A stretch of 64,000 nucleotides of DNA, taken from the NCBI GenBank assembly GCA_963576735.1, contig OY755170.1, forward strand, positions 12,632,567 to 12,696,566, given 5' to 3'. The notes under the pieces are model-generated. The model saw only the letters and a list, made by a program, of their open reading frames with translations. It did not search any database and was not told the origin of the DNA. Shown here piece after piece: positions 54,851 to 64,000 of the stretch; position 1 is the first letter of the stretch, and the number at the start of each line of letters is the position of its first letter. The translations under genes were made by a program, and so were the position numbers. This stretch comes from Bedellia somnulentella (Eukaryota > Arthropoda > Insecta > Lepidoptera > Bedelliidae).

Positions 54851-55214
54851 TAAGCGCATAAGCGATAAAAACAAAATGTATTTAGTTGATTGTAATTACT
54901 GTTTGTGTTATTTACAAATTTTTTCAAGGTAAAAATTTCGATATGGTGAATAAATTAATAATTCTTTTAGAGTCTTAAATCGAAGAGTTTATACTTATTC
55001 ATACCAAGCAAATATAAAACCAAACAACAAAACAAAATTAAAACAGCTCGTGGACAGCTTACACCTATAGATAGATATGTAGGCGATTATATTGTAGTAG
55101 AAGTTCGGGTGGACTGCTTCGAGATGGCGTTAAGTTAGCATTATATACTAGACATTAAAATCCAGCCAGTTGGCTCTCTATATCCAGTGTAGTGTATTAC
55201 TTTACTCTATGAGG

Positions 55215-55944
55215 TAGGGATGATCGATGTTACGAAAACATCGATGTTAACATCGAATCAAAAGTATCGATCGTGAGCCATCGATATTTTTAAAACATCG
55301 ATGTTTTTGGAAACAAATAAAATTGTCTAATATATTTATGTTTATATATTATTATATATATAAAAGTTTATTATTATTTAAAAGTAACAAATTAAAAAAT
55401 AACACTGACGGTATTTTTTAGGGACACTTTGTAAAAAAGAAAACTTATATGTTTTTTCCTTTCAGTCTGTTCTGTTGCTGGTACAGAAGTTGACCAGCTT
55501 TGGAAAATAGCCTTTCTGAGTATGTTGCTGTGTATGTTGCCGGGCAACACAAATATTTGAGGGCATTTTTTAAAAAAATTAGGGCAGGTGGTCTAGTACA
55601 TTCCATTAATGTAAAGGGTTTTGTTTTAGGTCAGCCAAAGGACTTTTTAAATAAATTTGCAACTTCAAAGGCATGCTTGTGTTAATCTCTTTGGAAATTA
55701 AAACAAACTTAACCGTACGGCTCGGCTGTGAGCTAACTCCGATTATTTTGATCAGTGATTATGCAATATTTATACTTGAAGCTAGTACAGTTACTGCACG
55801 ATGATCGCGCCGAAAAGAATAATTGACGTTTCGATATTTTATTCAGTTAACATCGATGTTTCGATGATATCGAAGTCAACCCATCGATGTTTTATAGTTA
55901 AACATCGATGTTTATTCAACGTCGATAAATATCCACCATCCCTA
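55215..55944. mobile_element. hAT-like element rich in ATCGATG motifs, 730 bp
   Basis: Ends TAGGGATG and CATCCCTA, flanked by CTATGAGG (55207-55214) and CTATGAGA (55945-55952), an 8-bp duplication with one change, as for hAT. Both ends are packed with ATCGATG/CATCGATGTT motifs, at least nine in all, typical of subterminal transposase-binding arrays. The interior (55440-55690) has short broken frames, perhaps transposase remnants; no intact gene. Confidence 0.8.
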
Positions 55945-56126
55945 CTATGAGATAAGGGTAGGGTTAGGTTATGGTTAGATTACACAAAATTAATAAATTA
56001 TTTTAATAATATACCTAGATAATAATTGTATTTGTGTAGAAAACATATTGATAATTAAACTGCAGCTTAATTTTAGTTAATTTTGCTAGTAGACGGCAAT
56101 TAAACAAATAACTATAAAATTTAAAA

Positions 56127-56273
56127 ATGTTGAGAAATATTTGTAACACTAGTAAACAATATGTTATATTACGAAATACTTGTTCAAATCTTTGTCGCAA
56201 TGCAAGATGTCATTCTATAAAAGTTCAAAAACCCAAGCAGGAATCAGTGGACTTTTTGAAATGGCTGTTATTG
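56127..56273 (+). CDS. SURF1: SURF1 exon 1 (presequence)
   Basis: First ATG after an AT-rich leader. Donor TTATTG|GTAAGT, phase 0, inside the first membrane span. Confidence 0.85.
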
Positions 56274-59200
56274 GTAAGTAATTATATTAAACGAAAATGT
56301 ATTTCCATACAGCTTGTTTATTCATAGGTAACTACTGAGTAGACTCAGCCTAGCACTGCAACGTTGATTCCCGCTGGTGTCAGAGGAAGCTAAAAATAAA
56401 CATAGTTTAGGGGTATTTTTGTACTTAATGGCAAATCGAATATTGCACAATTGTCTAAAGTGCCAGTTTACATTACATTATTAGCTGAGTAGTGTTGGCT
56501 TAGAACAGCACTACCCCATTTCTTCCCATTGTTGAATGTAAGAGGAAACTAAGGGCATTAGAGCTTTTGAAGTGTTTTTCAGCGATTTGGTGGAGACCCA
56601 TCACCAAACACATTTACTTTACACTCTTTTTCCTACTCAACTTCCAAAAGTGGCTGATGATTTTTTTGTTCCGAAGCTCTGGCGACCTCTGCTATGGGTT
56701 TATAGGCGTAACTATATGTATATGTGTTTACATTACAACACAAAATAATGTACTTTCCTCATCAAATCATGACCCATAAATCATTGTTCTATTACCTAAC
56801 TATGTACTTATACTCAAATATATATATCAAATTAGGTGAAATGAAGCTAGAGCTACAGATATAAAATCCCCAGCCACTTTTGGAAGTGGTAGCATGGTTT
56901 TTTTAATGTATATATACTATATATATATATAGATGCTTACACCTTGAAAATGAAGATGTTTTTGTATCAAGGGATTTAATAAGAAGAATTTTTGGAAGAA
57001 GTTATTTAGTTTCATAACAGTAACATTTTTCATTACCATATTTTTGTGTTTAATGTACTTGTTAAAGGAAGATATGTGTTTTCAAGGCTATGCCAGTGAC
57101 ATCATTTGGGCTGGGCTGTTGGCAAACATACCGGTTACGATGGAAGCTGGATCTTATAGAATCTCTGCAAGCTAAATCTAATTCAGAACCCCTAGAAATA
57201 CCACATGAGTAAGTTACCGTTATACACATTTGCATACAGATACACTTGTTGTTATTTACATACATATATAAATAGATTATTGTTTTTCACTTATAGAATA
57301 GAAAACTCTTTATTGTATATCACAGATAGAGACATTTTATACAAATTAATAAATAGACATACAATAGGCGCTTATGTTGTAATGGAATCTAAAAAACTCT
57401 GTTCATAATTCCCTACATGCTCCAAGAAATTATAACAGATTGCTGTTACCAATAGCTATGGCTGTGATTTTACTTACTCAGTTTGTAATAAAAATGTTGT
57501 ATGCACCCATACCAAAGTATATGTTATGAAAGTCCAGATCTTAGTTTACCCTATGCAATCAATATTAATTAAAATGTAGAAGATTTTGATATCAATATAG
57601 TTGTTTAAAGATTTTTTTAAGGGTTGGTTAGAATAGTTATGGTTAAGTAGGGACTGTATGAATTAACTGATATAGTAATACATAGATCTCACAAGTTGTA
57701 TGGAAGAAGCAGTAACTGAGCAGTAGTGTATTTTCAGCTTGGAATAGCACTTTCATCTTTCTTTTTATGTGTGGCCTACAAAGTGACTAAGGGTGTGGAG
57801 GACCAGGGTGATTATTGTGATTTTAGAACGCATCACCAACTGTCCTTTATTTTACAATCCTTACCCCACTCAATTTACAAAGAAGGTTAATTATTTTCTA
57901 ATTTAAATCTCCTGTTACCCCCATTTGAAAGTTGTATGAATGAGTATGTAAAAACGTTATTGCAAGACTGCAATTTATTTTAATCTTTTTATGCCTATCT
58001 ATTTTCAAGATAGATAAGGTTCACTATTATAAATATGTGTAAAAACCATTTCTTTTCAGTTTGTCTGAACTTGAAACACTTGAGTATAGACCTATTAAAG
58101 TGCGTGGAGTCTTTTTACATGACAAAGAATTCCTTATTGGGCCACGAGGATTGATTGAAAAAGATAGTGAAATGAAACCAGGATCTCTGATTTCGGATCC
58201 CAAGAAAAATCAGGGCTGGTTAGTTATCACACCTTTCAGATTATCAGATTCAGGGTAATTATATTTCTTTATTAAATTCTTTTTAGAAACGCTAATAAAA
58301 TCGGGTTCACGCCTTGAGACCCACTGCAAAAAACATTTTTGTCCTTTGGTGTCCTTTTGTTGTCTTTCACATGATATTGGGCAGGCCACAATACATTTCC
58401 ACGTGACTAATTACGACGCAACTTTTTTTATTCAGATGCTCCCTCATTGTGAACATTCGCGTTTAATGTAACGTTACAGATTTGAACATTACGACAGTGA
58501 AGGAGTAGAACCGAGCATTACAATGCTCACCTTGTAATGATTATGGGAATTATTGTATGAATTACACGCGAATGCTTGTCAGTCAGGGACGTATTATTGT
58601 AATGTAATGCTCAAAGACGAACCTATAATGTGACGTTACACGTGAATGCTCCCGGTGAGGGAGCACCTTTAACCGTTTATCCCCGAAGGGGTTGGCAGAG
58701 GTACCATCACTTTTGAACATCACGTGACAGAGCGACAGTGTACTCATGTGATAGGGGGCAGGCCTATCGCCATTTTTGTAGAAATACACTGTCACATGGC
58801 TAAGTACAACTCAGCAATGTCGGTTTCCTCATGATGATTTCCCTCACCGTTAACAACCATGATAAATTAACCAGACATATGACTTTAGAAAAGACAAATT
58901 GGTGTAGGCCCGACCTGGGATTTGAACTCACGCCTGTCCGTTTACGCTATCTAGGTTGCAATACACAAAATATGTAATTAATTTTGAATGTAATGAAGAT
59001 TAAACTGCTTGTGAATTGTTCAATTGGCGCTGCCAAAACCATACAAATAAGTACTTTTGACCACAACAATTGTACAATTTACTTCATAAATTGAAGGTTG
59101 CATAAGAACGGTAATTACTCTGCCTAATTTGCACTTTAGGGTAAATATTAAAAAATGTGAATATTTTTCAATTTGTAATTTATAAATATTTTGCAGACAA

Positions 59201-60152
59201 ACAATATTAATAAATCGAGGATGGATTCCAACGAACCTCAAACCGAAAGAGATGCGAACACCGTCGTTGATTGAACACGAGGTAGAATTGGTTGGCACTG
59301 TGAGACTTACTGAGAAACGTCCGCAATTCATGCCCAAAAATAATCCACAGAAAGGCCATTGGTTCTATAGGTAACATATATATTATATATAACAAAAAAT
59401 ATGGATATTGTCAATTGGTAAAGGAGATATTAGATTGAATTTGATGAAAATGTCAGAAGAAACAGAGAACACGTTACGATCCAGTAAGAAAGAGCTTGTA
59501 AAGGCAAGCGTCTCAAGTGTGAAGGATAAAAGGGCATGTCTGAAAAGATTCATGAATGTAAATGAAGATTAAGAGGATTGCTGCCTGGCAAGTAGACAGG
59601 AGCAAGTAGCAATCGATAGTCTCTACCTCAATGGGAATGAGTATATGTGTACATACATGGCTAATTTATATTTTAATTTCGCAATGTAGTGTCAGTTTAG
59701 AAAAGCTCAAAAGATGAGTAAAAATGATGGTGCTTAAAATACAGGCGCCGGTAGCGTAAATATTAAGAATATTTATAAAAACTATTAATGATAGCTTGTA
59801 TCAGGATCACACAAAGTATCGATCGACGGTCTCTGCCTTCCCAAAGGGACCTAATATCGTCAGTACATGTATGGATATTGCCTCTATCATGAATATACTT
59901 ATCTTGAAATAATCTGAAAATCTACCATTTTACAGAGACTTGGAGGAAATGGCAGCGAACATTGGCACATTACCAGTGTGGTTGGATGCTCGAGGAATCC
60001 CGGATCCCCCAGACGGCTGGCCACTACCCAACCAGACCCGGGTCACTCTGCGGAACGAGCACTTATCATACCTCGTCACCTGGTTCTCATTGTCCATTGC
60101 TACCAGCTACATGTGGCACCGATACTTTATGAGGAAGATACCTTTAAAATAA
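56127..60152 (+). CDS. SURF1: SURF1, cytochrome c oxidase assembly factor, whole gene, 5 exons
   Basis: Inner mitochondrial membrane protein needed for assembly of complex IV, probably at the haem a/COX1 step. Exons: 56127-56273, 57087-57208, 58060-58254, 59197-59370, 59936-60152; 855 nt, 284 aa, all in phase. The N-terminus MLRNICNTSKQYVILRNTCS is Arg/Lys-bearing without acidic residues, as a mitochondrial presequence should be. Two membrane spans, about residues 43-62 (FLKWLLLAMPVTSFGLGCWQ) and near the C-terminus (YLVTWFSLSIATSYMWHRYF), flank a soluble domain with EYRPIKVRG, GWLVITPF, ILINRGWIP, GTVRLTE, HWFYRDLEEMA and RVTLRNEHLSY. This is the complete SURF1 architecture and near the usual length. 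Confidence 0.95.
56484..56722 (+). repeat. Dispersed repeat family A copy
   Basis: GCTGAGTAGTGTTGGCTTAG to TTTATAGGCGTAACTATATG. Lies in SURF1 intron 1. Confidence 0.82.
57087..57208 (+). CDS. SURF1: SURF1 exon 2
   Basis: Acceptor TGTGTTTTCAAG, donor CACATGA|GTAAGT, phase 2. Encodes AMPVTSFGLGCWQTYRLRWK, LDLIESL, the end of span 1 and the first matrix-distal helix. Confidence 0.9.
57725..57950 (+). repeat. Dispersed repeat family A copy (very diverged)
   Basis: AGCTTGGAATAGCACTTTCA, AAGTGACTAAGGGTGTGGAG, ACCCCACTCAATTTACAAAG. Lies in SURF1 intron 2. Confidence 0.65.
58060..58254 (+). CDS. SURF1: SURF1 exon 3
   Basis: Acceptor TTCTTTTCAG, donor TCAGG|GTAATT, phase 2. Encodes LEYRPIKVRGVFLHDKEFLI, a GPRGLIEKD segment and QGWLVITPFRLSDSG. 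Confidence 0.95.
58437..58668. mobile_element. MITE in SURF1 intron 3
   Basis: Inverted ends GATGCTCCCTCATTGTGAAC and, from the right, GGTGCTCCCTCACCGGGAGC, continuing to ATTCGCG/ATTCACG and GTAACGT. About 230 bp, with further internal symmetry (GAGCATTAC, AATGCTC). Target duplication not determined. Confidence 0.68.
58670..58945 (-). mobile_element. SINE family B copy
   Basis: CCCCGAAGGGGTTGGCAGAG, CATCACGTGACAG, GGGGGCAGGCCTATCGCC, CAACCATGATAAATTAACC and the tRNA-like GATTTGAACTCACG end. Directly abuts the MITE. Confidence 0.82.
59197..59370 (+). CDS. SURF1: SURF1 exon 4
   Basis: Acceptor TATTTTGCAG, donor TCTATAG|GTAACA, phase 2. Encodes TILINRGWIPTNLKPKEM, VELVGTVRLTEKRPQFMP and NPQKGHWFYR. 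Confidence 0.95.
59455..59660 (+). mobile_element. RTE-like LINE tail fragment
   Basis: AAAAGGGCATGTCTGAAAAG, ATTCATGAATGTAAATGAAG and CAATCGATAGTCTCTACCTC follow the family order. Lies in SURF1 intron 4. Confidence 0.6.
59810..59870 (+). mobile_element. RTE-like LINE tail fragment, short
   Basis: GTATCGATCGACGGTCTCTG, CCTTCCCAAAGGGA. Confidence 0.5.
59936..60152 (+). CDS. SURF1: SURF1 exon 5
   Basis: Acceptor CATTTTACAG. Encodes DLEEMAANIGTLPVWLDARG, QTRVTLRNEHLSYLVTW and the second span; stop TAA after KIPLK. Confidence 0.96.
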
Positions 60153-60197
60153 ATATTTCTTCTAAGTGTTAATCAAACCTTAAAAAATATTTTTAGA

Positions 60198-60203
60198 AAT
60201 AAA
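60198..60203 (+). terminator. SURF1 poly(A) signal
   Basis: AATAAA 45 bp after the stop codon. Confidence 0.6.
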
Positions 60204-60504
60204 TGTTGAAGTATTACGTAATCTAATTTTGGTTTTATTTGAATGAGTTGTTTCCAATCATTCTCTAGTCTTTACTTTCCTAATCGTGATAATCCCAGTA
60301 GACCAAATGGCAGAGTGCCAACCACTCTGCCATTTGGTTATCTGCTCAGGTGTCTCAGAGAACACACTCACTTTCTATTCGAGATACACTGGCAGGAAGA
60401 GCTGGGCTGCAGATAGTCAAAAGAAACCTTGCCAACCGCGCACTGCGTATAAGATCTGCGGTAGCCTTTCATGCAGACACGTGACAGGCTAGGTCGCCTT
60501 CACC

Positions 60505-60620
60505 ATTTTTTTTCTAAAGTCTTACGTTTGGTTAATTTTTGATGGTTGTCAACTGTGAGGGAAATTATCCTTAGGAAACCTGAATATGGTATAGGTGACA
60601 ATGTCAAGTGCTGTTCAGAA
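60505..60620 (+). mobile_element. SINE family B fragment
   Basis: TTCTAAAGTCTTACGTTTGG, CTGTGAGGGAAATTATCCTT and GACAATGTCAAGTGCTGTTC. Confidence 0.6.
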
Positions 60621-60976
60621 GTTCCGAGATATACAACATAAACGCAGAGAGTTTGAGTGAGATAAATGCAACCAACCGGCAACTTCGAAAGTACTAATTG
60701 AGTGTATTACTATGTCGTCCAAATAGGTAGTTTAACGATGGGAATTTCTGACATTTCAATCTTTGAGCTGACTTAACTAGCACGATTAACTACATGTACA
60801 GATCCACAATCTTTACTTGGCCGGTAAGGGCTGTCGCTGTCATCGATATTAGTATTGCCAGTAAATAAAAAATAACCATTATAAGGGAAACAACTTTACA
60901 TCATACAGGCTAATTTATTTATGTATTGAAATGTCTTAATAAAACAATTTATATAATATTCATTTAATTAATAGCT

Positions 60977-61235
60977 AGTTGCTGTGTAGTGTTGGTTTAA
61001 AATAGCACAACCCCATTTCTGCCGGTGGGTGTACGTAAGAGGCGACTAACGGTATTGGGGCTTTTAAGAGATTTTTGGGCGAAGCAGTTGGAGACCCATT
61101 ACCAATAACCTTTATTTTACCATCTTTACCCCACTTAACTTTCCGAAAGTGGCTGAGGAGTTTCTAGTTCCTTAGCTCGGGCTACCCCTTCTAGGAATTT
61201 ACAGCCTTGAGTATATGTATGTATGTATGTAATAA
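60977..61235 (+). repeat. Dispersed repeat family A copy, full length
   Basis: TGCTGTGTAGTGTTGGTTTA to (TATG)n. Confidence 0.87.
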
Positions 61236-61349
61236 CTATTATTGTAAGTAAACAAGTTCGTTTTAATGTAAGCTAATTATATTTATTTATTTTGCCCTTG
61301 TCTGGTATGTCTACCCGAATGACTGTGTATCCTAAATTTGATGATCTTA

Positions 61350-61445
61350 CCTCCCAAATGTAGTCTGGAAGCTTTTAGCGATAACACTGCCAATTGTACT
61401 TTTCTGCAAGCTGTTTCATTATTTTATACTCAAGGATTTGTTATT
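61350..61445 (+). mobile_element. LINE 3' tail fragment (hairpin family)
   Basis: CTTACCTCCCAAATGTAGTC, TGGAAGCTTTTAGCGATAAC and ACTGCCAATTGTACTTTTCT. The first stem strand is partly deleted. Confidence 0.68.
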
Positions 61446-61694
61446 TGTGACACTCAGAGTTAATAAGTGGGTAACTACTTAAAATCATTTTTTTAATCCT
61501 GTAAATTAGAGGCTTACCTTGTTGTGTACTGTCTTTTACATTTCATATTTACACATAGATCCCCTAAAAAGGTGGCACAGAAAAAATGATTCTAAACATC
61601 AGATATCGTTTGGGTCATTCATTTTGCTGGGTCAGTGAATTTATGGGCACTTTTTTATTGCTGTTATTAGCCTTGTAACATATAACATAACATA

Positions 61695-62050
61695 ACATAA
61701 ACGTTCTCGCCGAATACCCCCGAAGGGGTTTGGCAGAGGTACTAATACTTCTGAACATCACGTGACTTTGTCACCTGGTGTTCAGTGTACCCACGTTTTG
61801 CTTGGACAGTGTACTCACGTGATAGGGGGCAGGCCTATCGCCGTTTTGTACGAATACACTGTCACACCACTAAGTACAACTCAGCCATGTGGGTTTCCTC
61901 ACAATGGTTTCCCTTACCGTTAAAAACCGTGATAAATCAACCACACATATGTCTTTAGAAAAGACAAATTGGTGTAGGCCCGAACCTGGGATTTGAACAC
62001 TAGTCGCTTGCAAGGTCCATTAGGTACAACACCGGTTATCACGTCGTATT
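61695..62050 (-). mobile_element. tRNA-headed SINE, family B, full length
   Basis: Plus-strand order: CCCCCGAAGGGGTTTGGCAG, ACATCACGTGACTTTGTCAC, TACTCACGTGATAGGGGGCA, GGCCTATCGCCG, CAGCCATGTGGGTTTCC, ACACATATGTCTTTAGAAAA, then the head (GGGATTTGAACACTAGTCGC). Best copy of the family. Confidence 0.85.
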
Positions 62051-62424
62051 TGCCTTGTATTTTTATATATAAGTCAGACAGTTATGACTTAAGAAATGAC
62101 ACATTGGTACATCCCCGCATTAGGATTAGAACCCACGCATCAATGTATACGAAGTGAAATCTTATTCGGGATTATTTCCCCACTTCCCGTAACCCGCACC
62201 GCTATAGTTATGCGCGCACCACTTTTCGGACGGTGTTAGCCTACTTAGATAAAATTTAACAAAAGAAATAATAATTTTCATAAATTTTTGCATTGAATAT
62301 TGGAAATAAAAGCGTTTATTAATAAGCAAAGATACATCATAAAAATAATTGTCTTTAAAAAAAGTTTCCACTACAAAAAGTATTAATGAAAGTGATATTT
62401 TTTTATATACGTAGGTCATTCACT

Positions 62425-62635
62425 GCTCCAACTGATCATGATGGGCAAAGTTGAGGGAAAGAGACGCGCTGGGCGCCGGCGAAAATCATGGCTCCGGAAC
62501 ATACGGGAATGGACCGGCATAACCTCCGTCGAACAACTGTTTCGGTTGGCTACTAATAAAGAGGAGTTCATGAAGCTGACGGCCAACCTTTAGAATTGAA
62601 GAGGCACTTGAAGAAGAAGAAGAAGAAGAAGGTCA
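62425..62635 (+). mobile_element. LINE C-terminal fragment with (GAA)n tail
   Basis: The plus strand reads LQLIMMGKVEGKRRAGRRRK, SWLRNIREWTGITSVEQLFR, LATNKEEFMKLTANL and stop, then AAGAAGAAGAAGAAG. The G-K-x-x-G-K-R-x-x-G-R-R-R-x-S-W-L-x-N pattern is the C-terminus of a common insect LINE. Confidence 0.82.
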
Positions 62636-63039
62636 CCCTATAATTTTTATTTAGTTGAGAACTAACTGACAATGACAGGCCGAAATTTCAAAATGACGAC
62701 AGTAGTGCAAGTAGTCGCCACCGGCCAAGTTAAGATTGTGGATCTGTATTTGAAGTAATGCCTTAAGTTGTCTACATATGCACTAAAATTCAAACAGTTT
62801 AAGTGTGAATTGTTTGAACATTCCTATCTATTTTTAATTGCCAATACTATCTTTTTTCGTCTGCTATAAATTTTCTTGGAGAGAATAAGTTGGTTAATAT
62901 AAAATTAACAACAAGTCGCTTCACAAGTGTGTTTTAAATAATCGTAGGTATTATAGCGCTCGATTTAAGGCTTCATCAAATGCAATCATTTAATGTTTTT
63001 CACCATTAACTATTTATTGGGACATACATAATAATAAAC

Positions 63040-63385
63040 ATAAACGTTCACGCCGAATATCCCCGAAGGGGTTGGCAGAGGTACTAATACTTCTGAACAT
63101 CACGTGACTTTGTCACCTGGTTTGCACGTTTTGCATGGACAGTGTACTCACGTGATAGGGGGCAGGCCTATCGCCGTTTTGTACGAATACACTGTCACAT
63201 GACTAAGTACAACTCAGCCATGTGGGTTTCCTCACGATATTTTCCCTCACCGTTAACAACCATGATAAATTAACCACACATATGTCTTTAGAAAAGACAA
63301 ATTGGTGTAGGCCCGACCCAGGGTTTGAACACTAGTCGTTTGCACGATAACCGAGTGTTCTACCCACTGGGCTATCACGGTTGCG
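63040..63385 (-). mobile_element. tRNA-headed SINE, family B, full length
   Basis: Nearly identical to 61695-62050 apart from a short deletion after CACCTGGT. The head keeps GTTCTACCCACTGGGCTATC on the plus strand, that is, box A-like GATAGCCCAGTGGGTAGAAC on the minus. Confidence 0.87.
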
Positions 63386-63399
63386 TTATTGGGACAAGG

Positions 63400-63983
63400 C
63401 AACCTTTAAATGGATTACACACAGCTCTATTTAGGATCAAAGTTTAATTGTCCAGGTCGTTTAGTATTGTCTTCCTAAGCCTAGGCCGTAAGTCCAAACG
63501 GCACTTGGTCAAATATTTATTATGTTAAATTTTTTTTTTTTTTTTTGTGTTTTGAATCTGCAATCTGTCGGTGGACCATAAGCGGATGATTTGAGTGAAT
63601 TGTCTTGACGTTTAGAGTGTAGCAGAGAATATTGCCTCTGAAACTCTTTATCACAAAACATCTTTCCTCTTCAGTCGCCGTACAGAGCGAGAAGTGTCCA
63701 GTAGTTGGTTTGCTAGAATATTTGGGTGTGCGACTAGTCGGTCAGTATATTTAGCTTTTAACTCTGTTATTTCTTCAGCCACTGTGGGTATGTTAAGGTA
63801 ACTGTGGATCTCATCGTTTCTTGCAAACCAGGGAGCTTTGGCAATTGTTCGCAGGATAGCATTTTGGACCCGTTGCAGGCAAACAATGTTGCTATTGCTA
63901 CCTGTACTCCATAACTGAGCACCGTATGTCCAGATTGGCTTTAGTATACTTTTGTATATTAGATGTTTATTGTCTGTTGACAA
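63400..63983 (-). mobile_element. Jockey-like LINE, 3' end, running off the window
   Basis: The minus strand reads LIYKSILKPIWTYGAQLWST, IVCLQRVQNAILRTIAKAPW, FARNDEIHSYLNIPTVAEEI and HPNILANQLLDTSRSVRRLK up to 63651, the C-terminal part of Jockey reverse transcriptase proteins. A 3' UTR follows with an A-run (T-run on the plus strand at 63529-63546). The rest of the element lies beyond 64000. Confidence 0.85.
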
Positions 63984-64000
63984 AACAGAATTTCTCCCTA

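Noticed and set aside
55500..55685. 61-codon frame inside the hAT-like element as a gene
   Set aside because: Too short, no full start context or domain; at most a transposase remnant.
1..64000. CRISPR array, bacterial defence system, or integrated viral genome
   Set aside because: No direct-repeat/spacer pattern and no such genes; introns, poly(A) signals and animal proteins show eukaryotic nuclear DNA. All reverse transcriptases seen are non-LTR type, with no LTR or envelope sequence.

Overview
The window is nuclear DNA from an insect, most likely a moth or butterfly (Lepidoptera). It is AT-rich, its genes are split by introns with GT..AG junctions, and it holds four animal genes. It is also full of repeats that I recognise as typical of Lepidoptera: tRNA-headed SINEs, RTE- and CR1/Jockey-like LINE fragments, mariners and MITEs. 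The species cannot be named from the sequence alone.

Four host genes can be assembled exon by exon with consistent splice phases. (1) A six-exon bHLH transcription factor of the Ptf1a/Fer group, best matched to Fer2 (48-related 2), on + from 4224 to 13375. (2) A six-exon palmitoyltransferase, the ZDHHC16 orthologue, on - from 28266 to 18764. (3) A nine-exon cytosolic-type acetyl-CoA synthetase on + from 36974 to 46634, with a GC-rich promoter. (4) A five-exon SURF1, the cytochrome c oxidase assembly factor, on + from 56127 to 60152. Coding lengths sum to exact multiples of three: 654, 1284, 1998 and 855 nt. The genes are functionally unrelated and spaced as expected for an insect chromosome, with no operon.

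Layout: 0.5-1.1 kb, decayed mariner; 4.1-13.4 kb, Fer2, whose second exon is followed by five degenerate tandem copies of its own 3' end, and whose last intron holds a three-level nest (a PIF/Harbinger-type MITE in a 1.28-kb foldback element in a 1.3-kb mariner); 13.4-18.7 kb, repeat debris; 18.7-28.3 kb, ZDHHC16, with a LINE of about 4.2 kb (esterase-like ORF1 and an intact endonuclease/RT ORF2) in its last intron; 28.3-36.7 kb, SINEs and a second mariner broken by a poly(A) retroposon; 36.7-47.3 kb, acetyl-CoA synthetase; 47.3-56 kb, LINE and SINE debris including a LINE whose 5' part is inverted (twin-priming shape) and a hAT-like element built of ATCGATG repeats; 56.1-60.2 kb, SURF1; 60.2-64 kb, SINEs and LINE 3' ends.

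I found no CRISPR array, operonic defence system or viral genome. The most unusual signals are the tandem exon copies in Fer2, the nested transposons, and a SINE family that carries CACGTG E-boxes.
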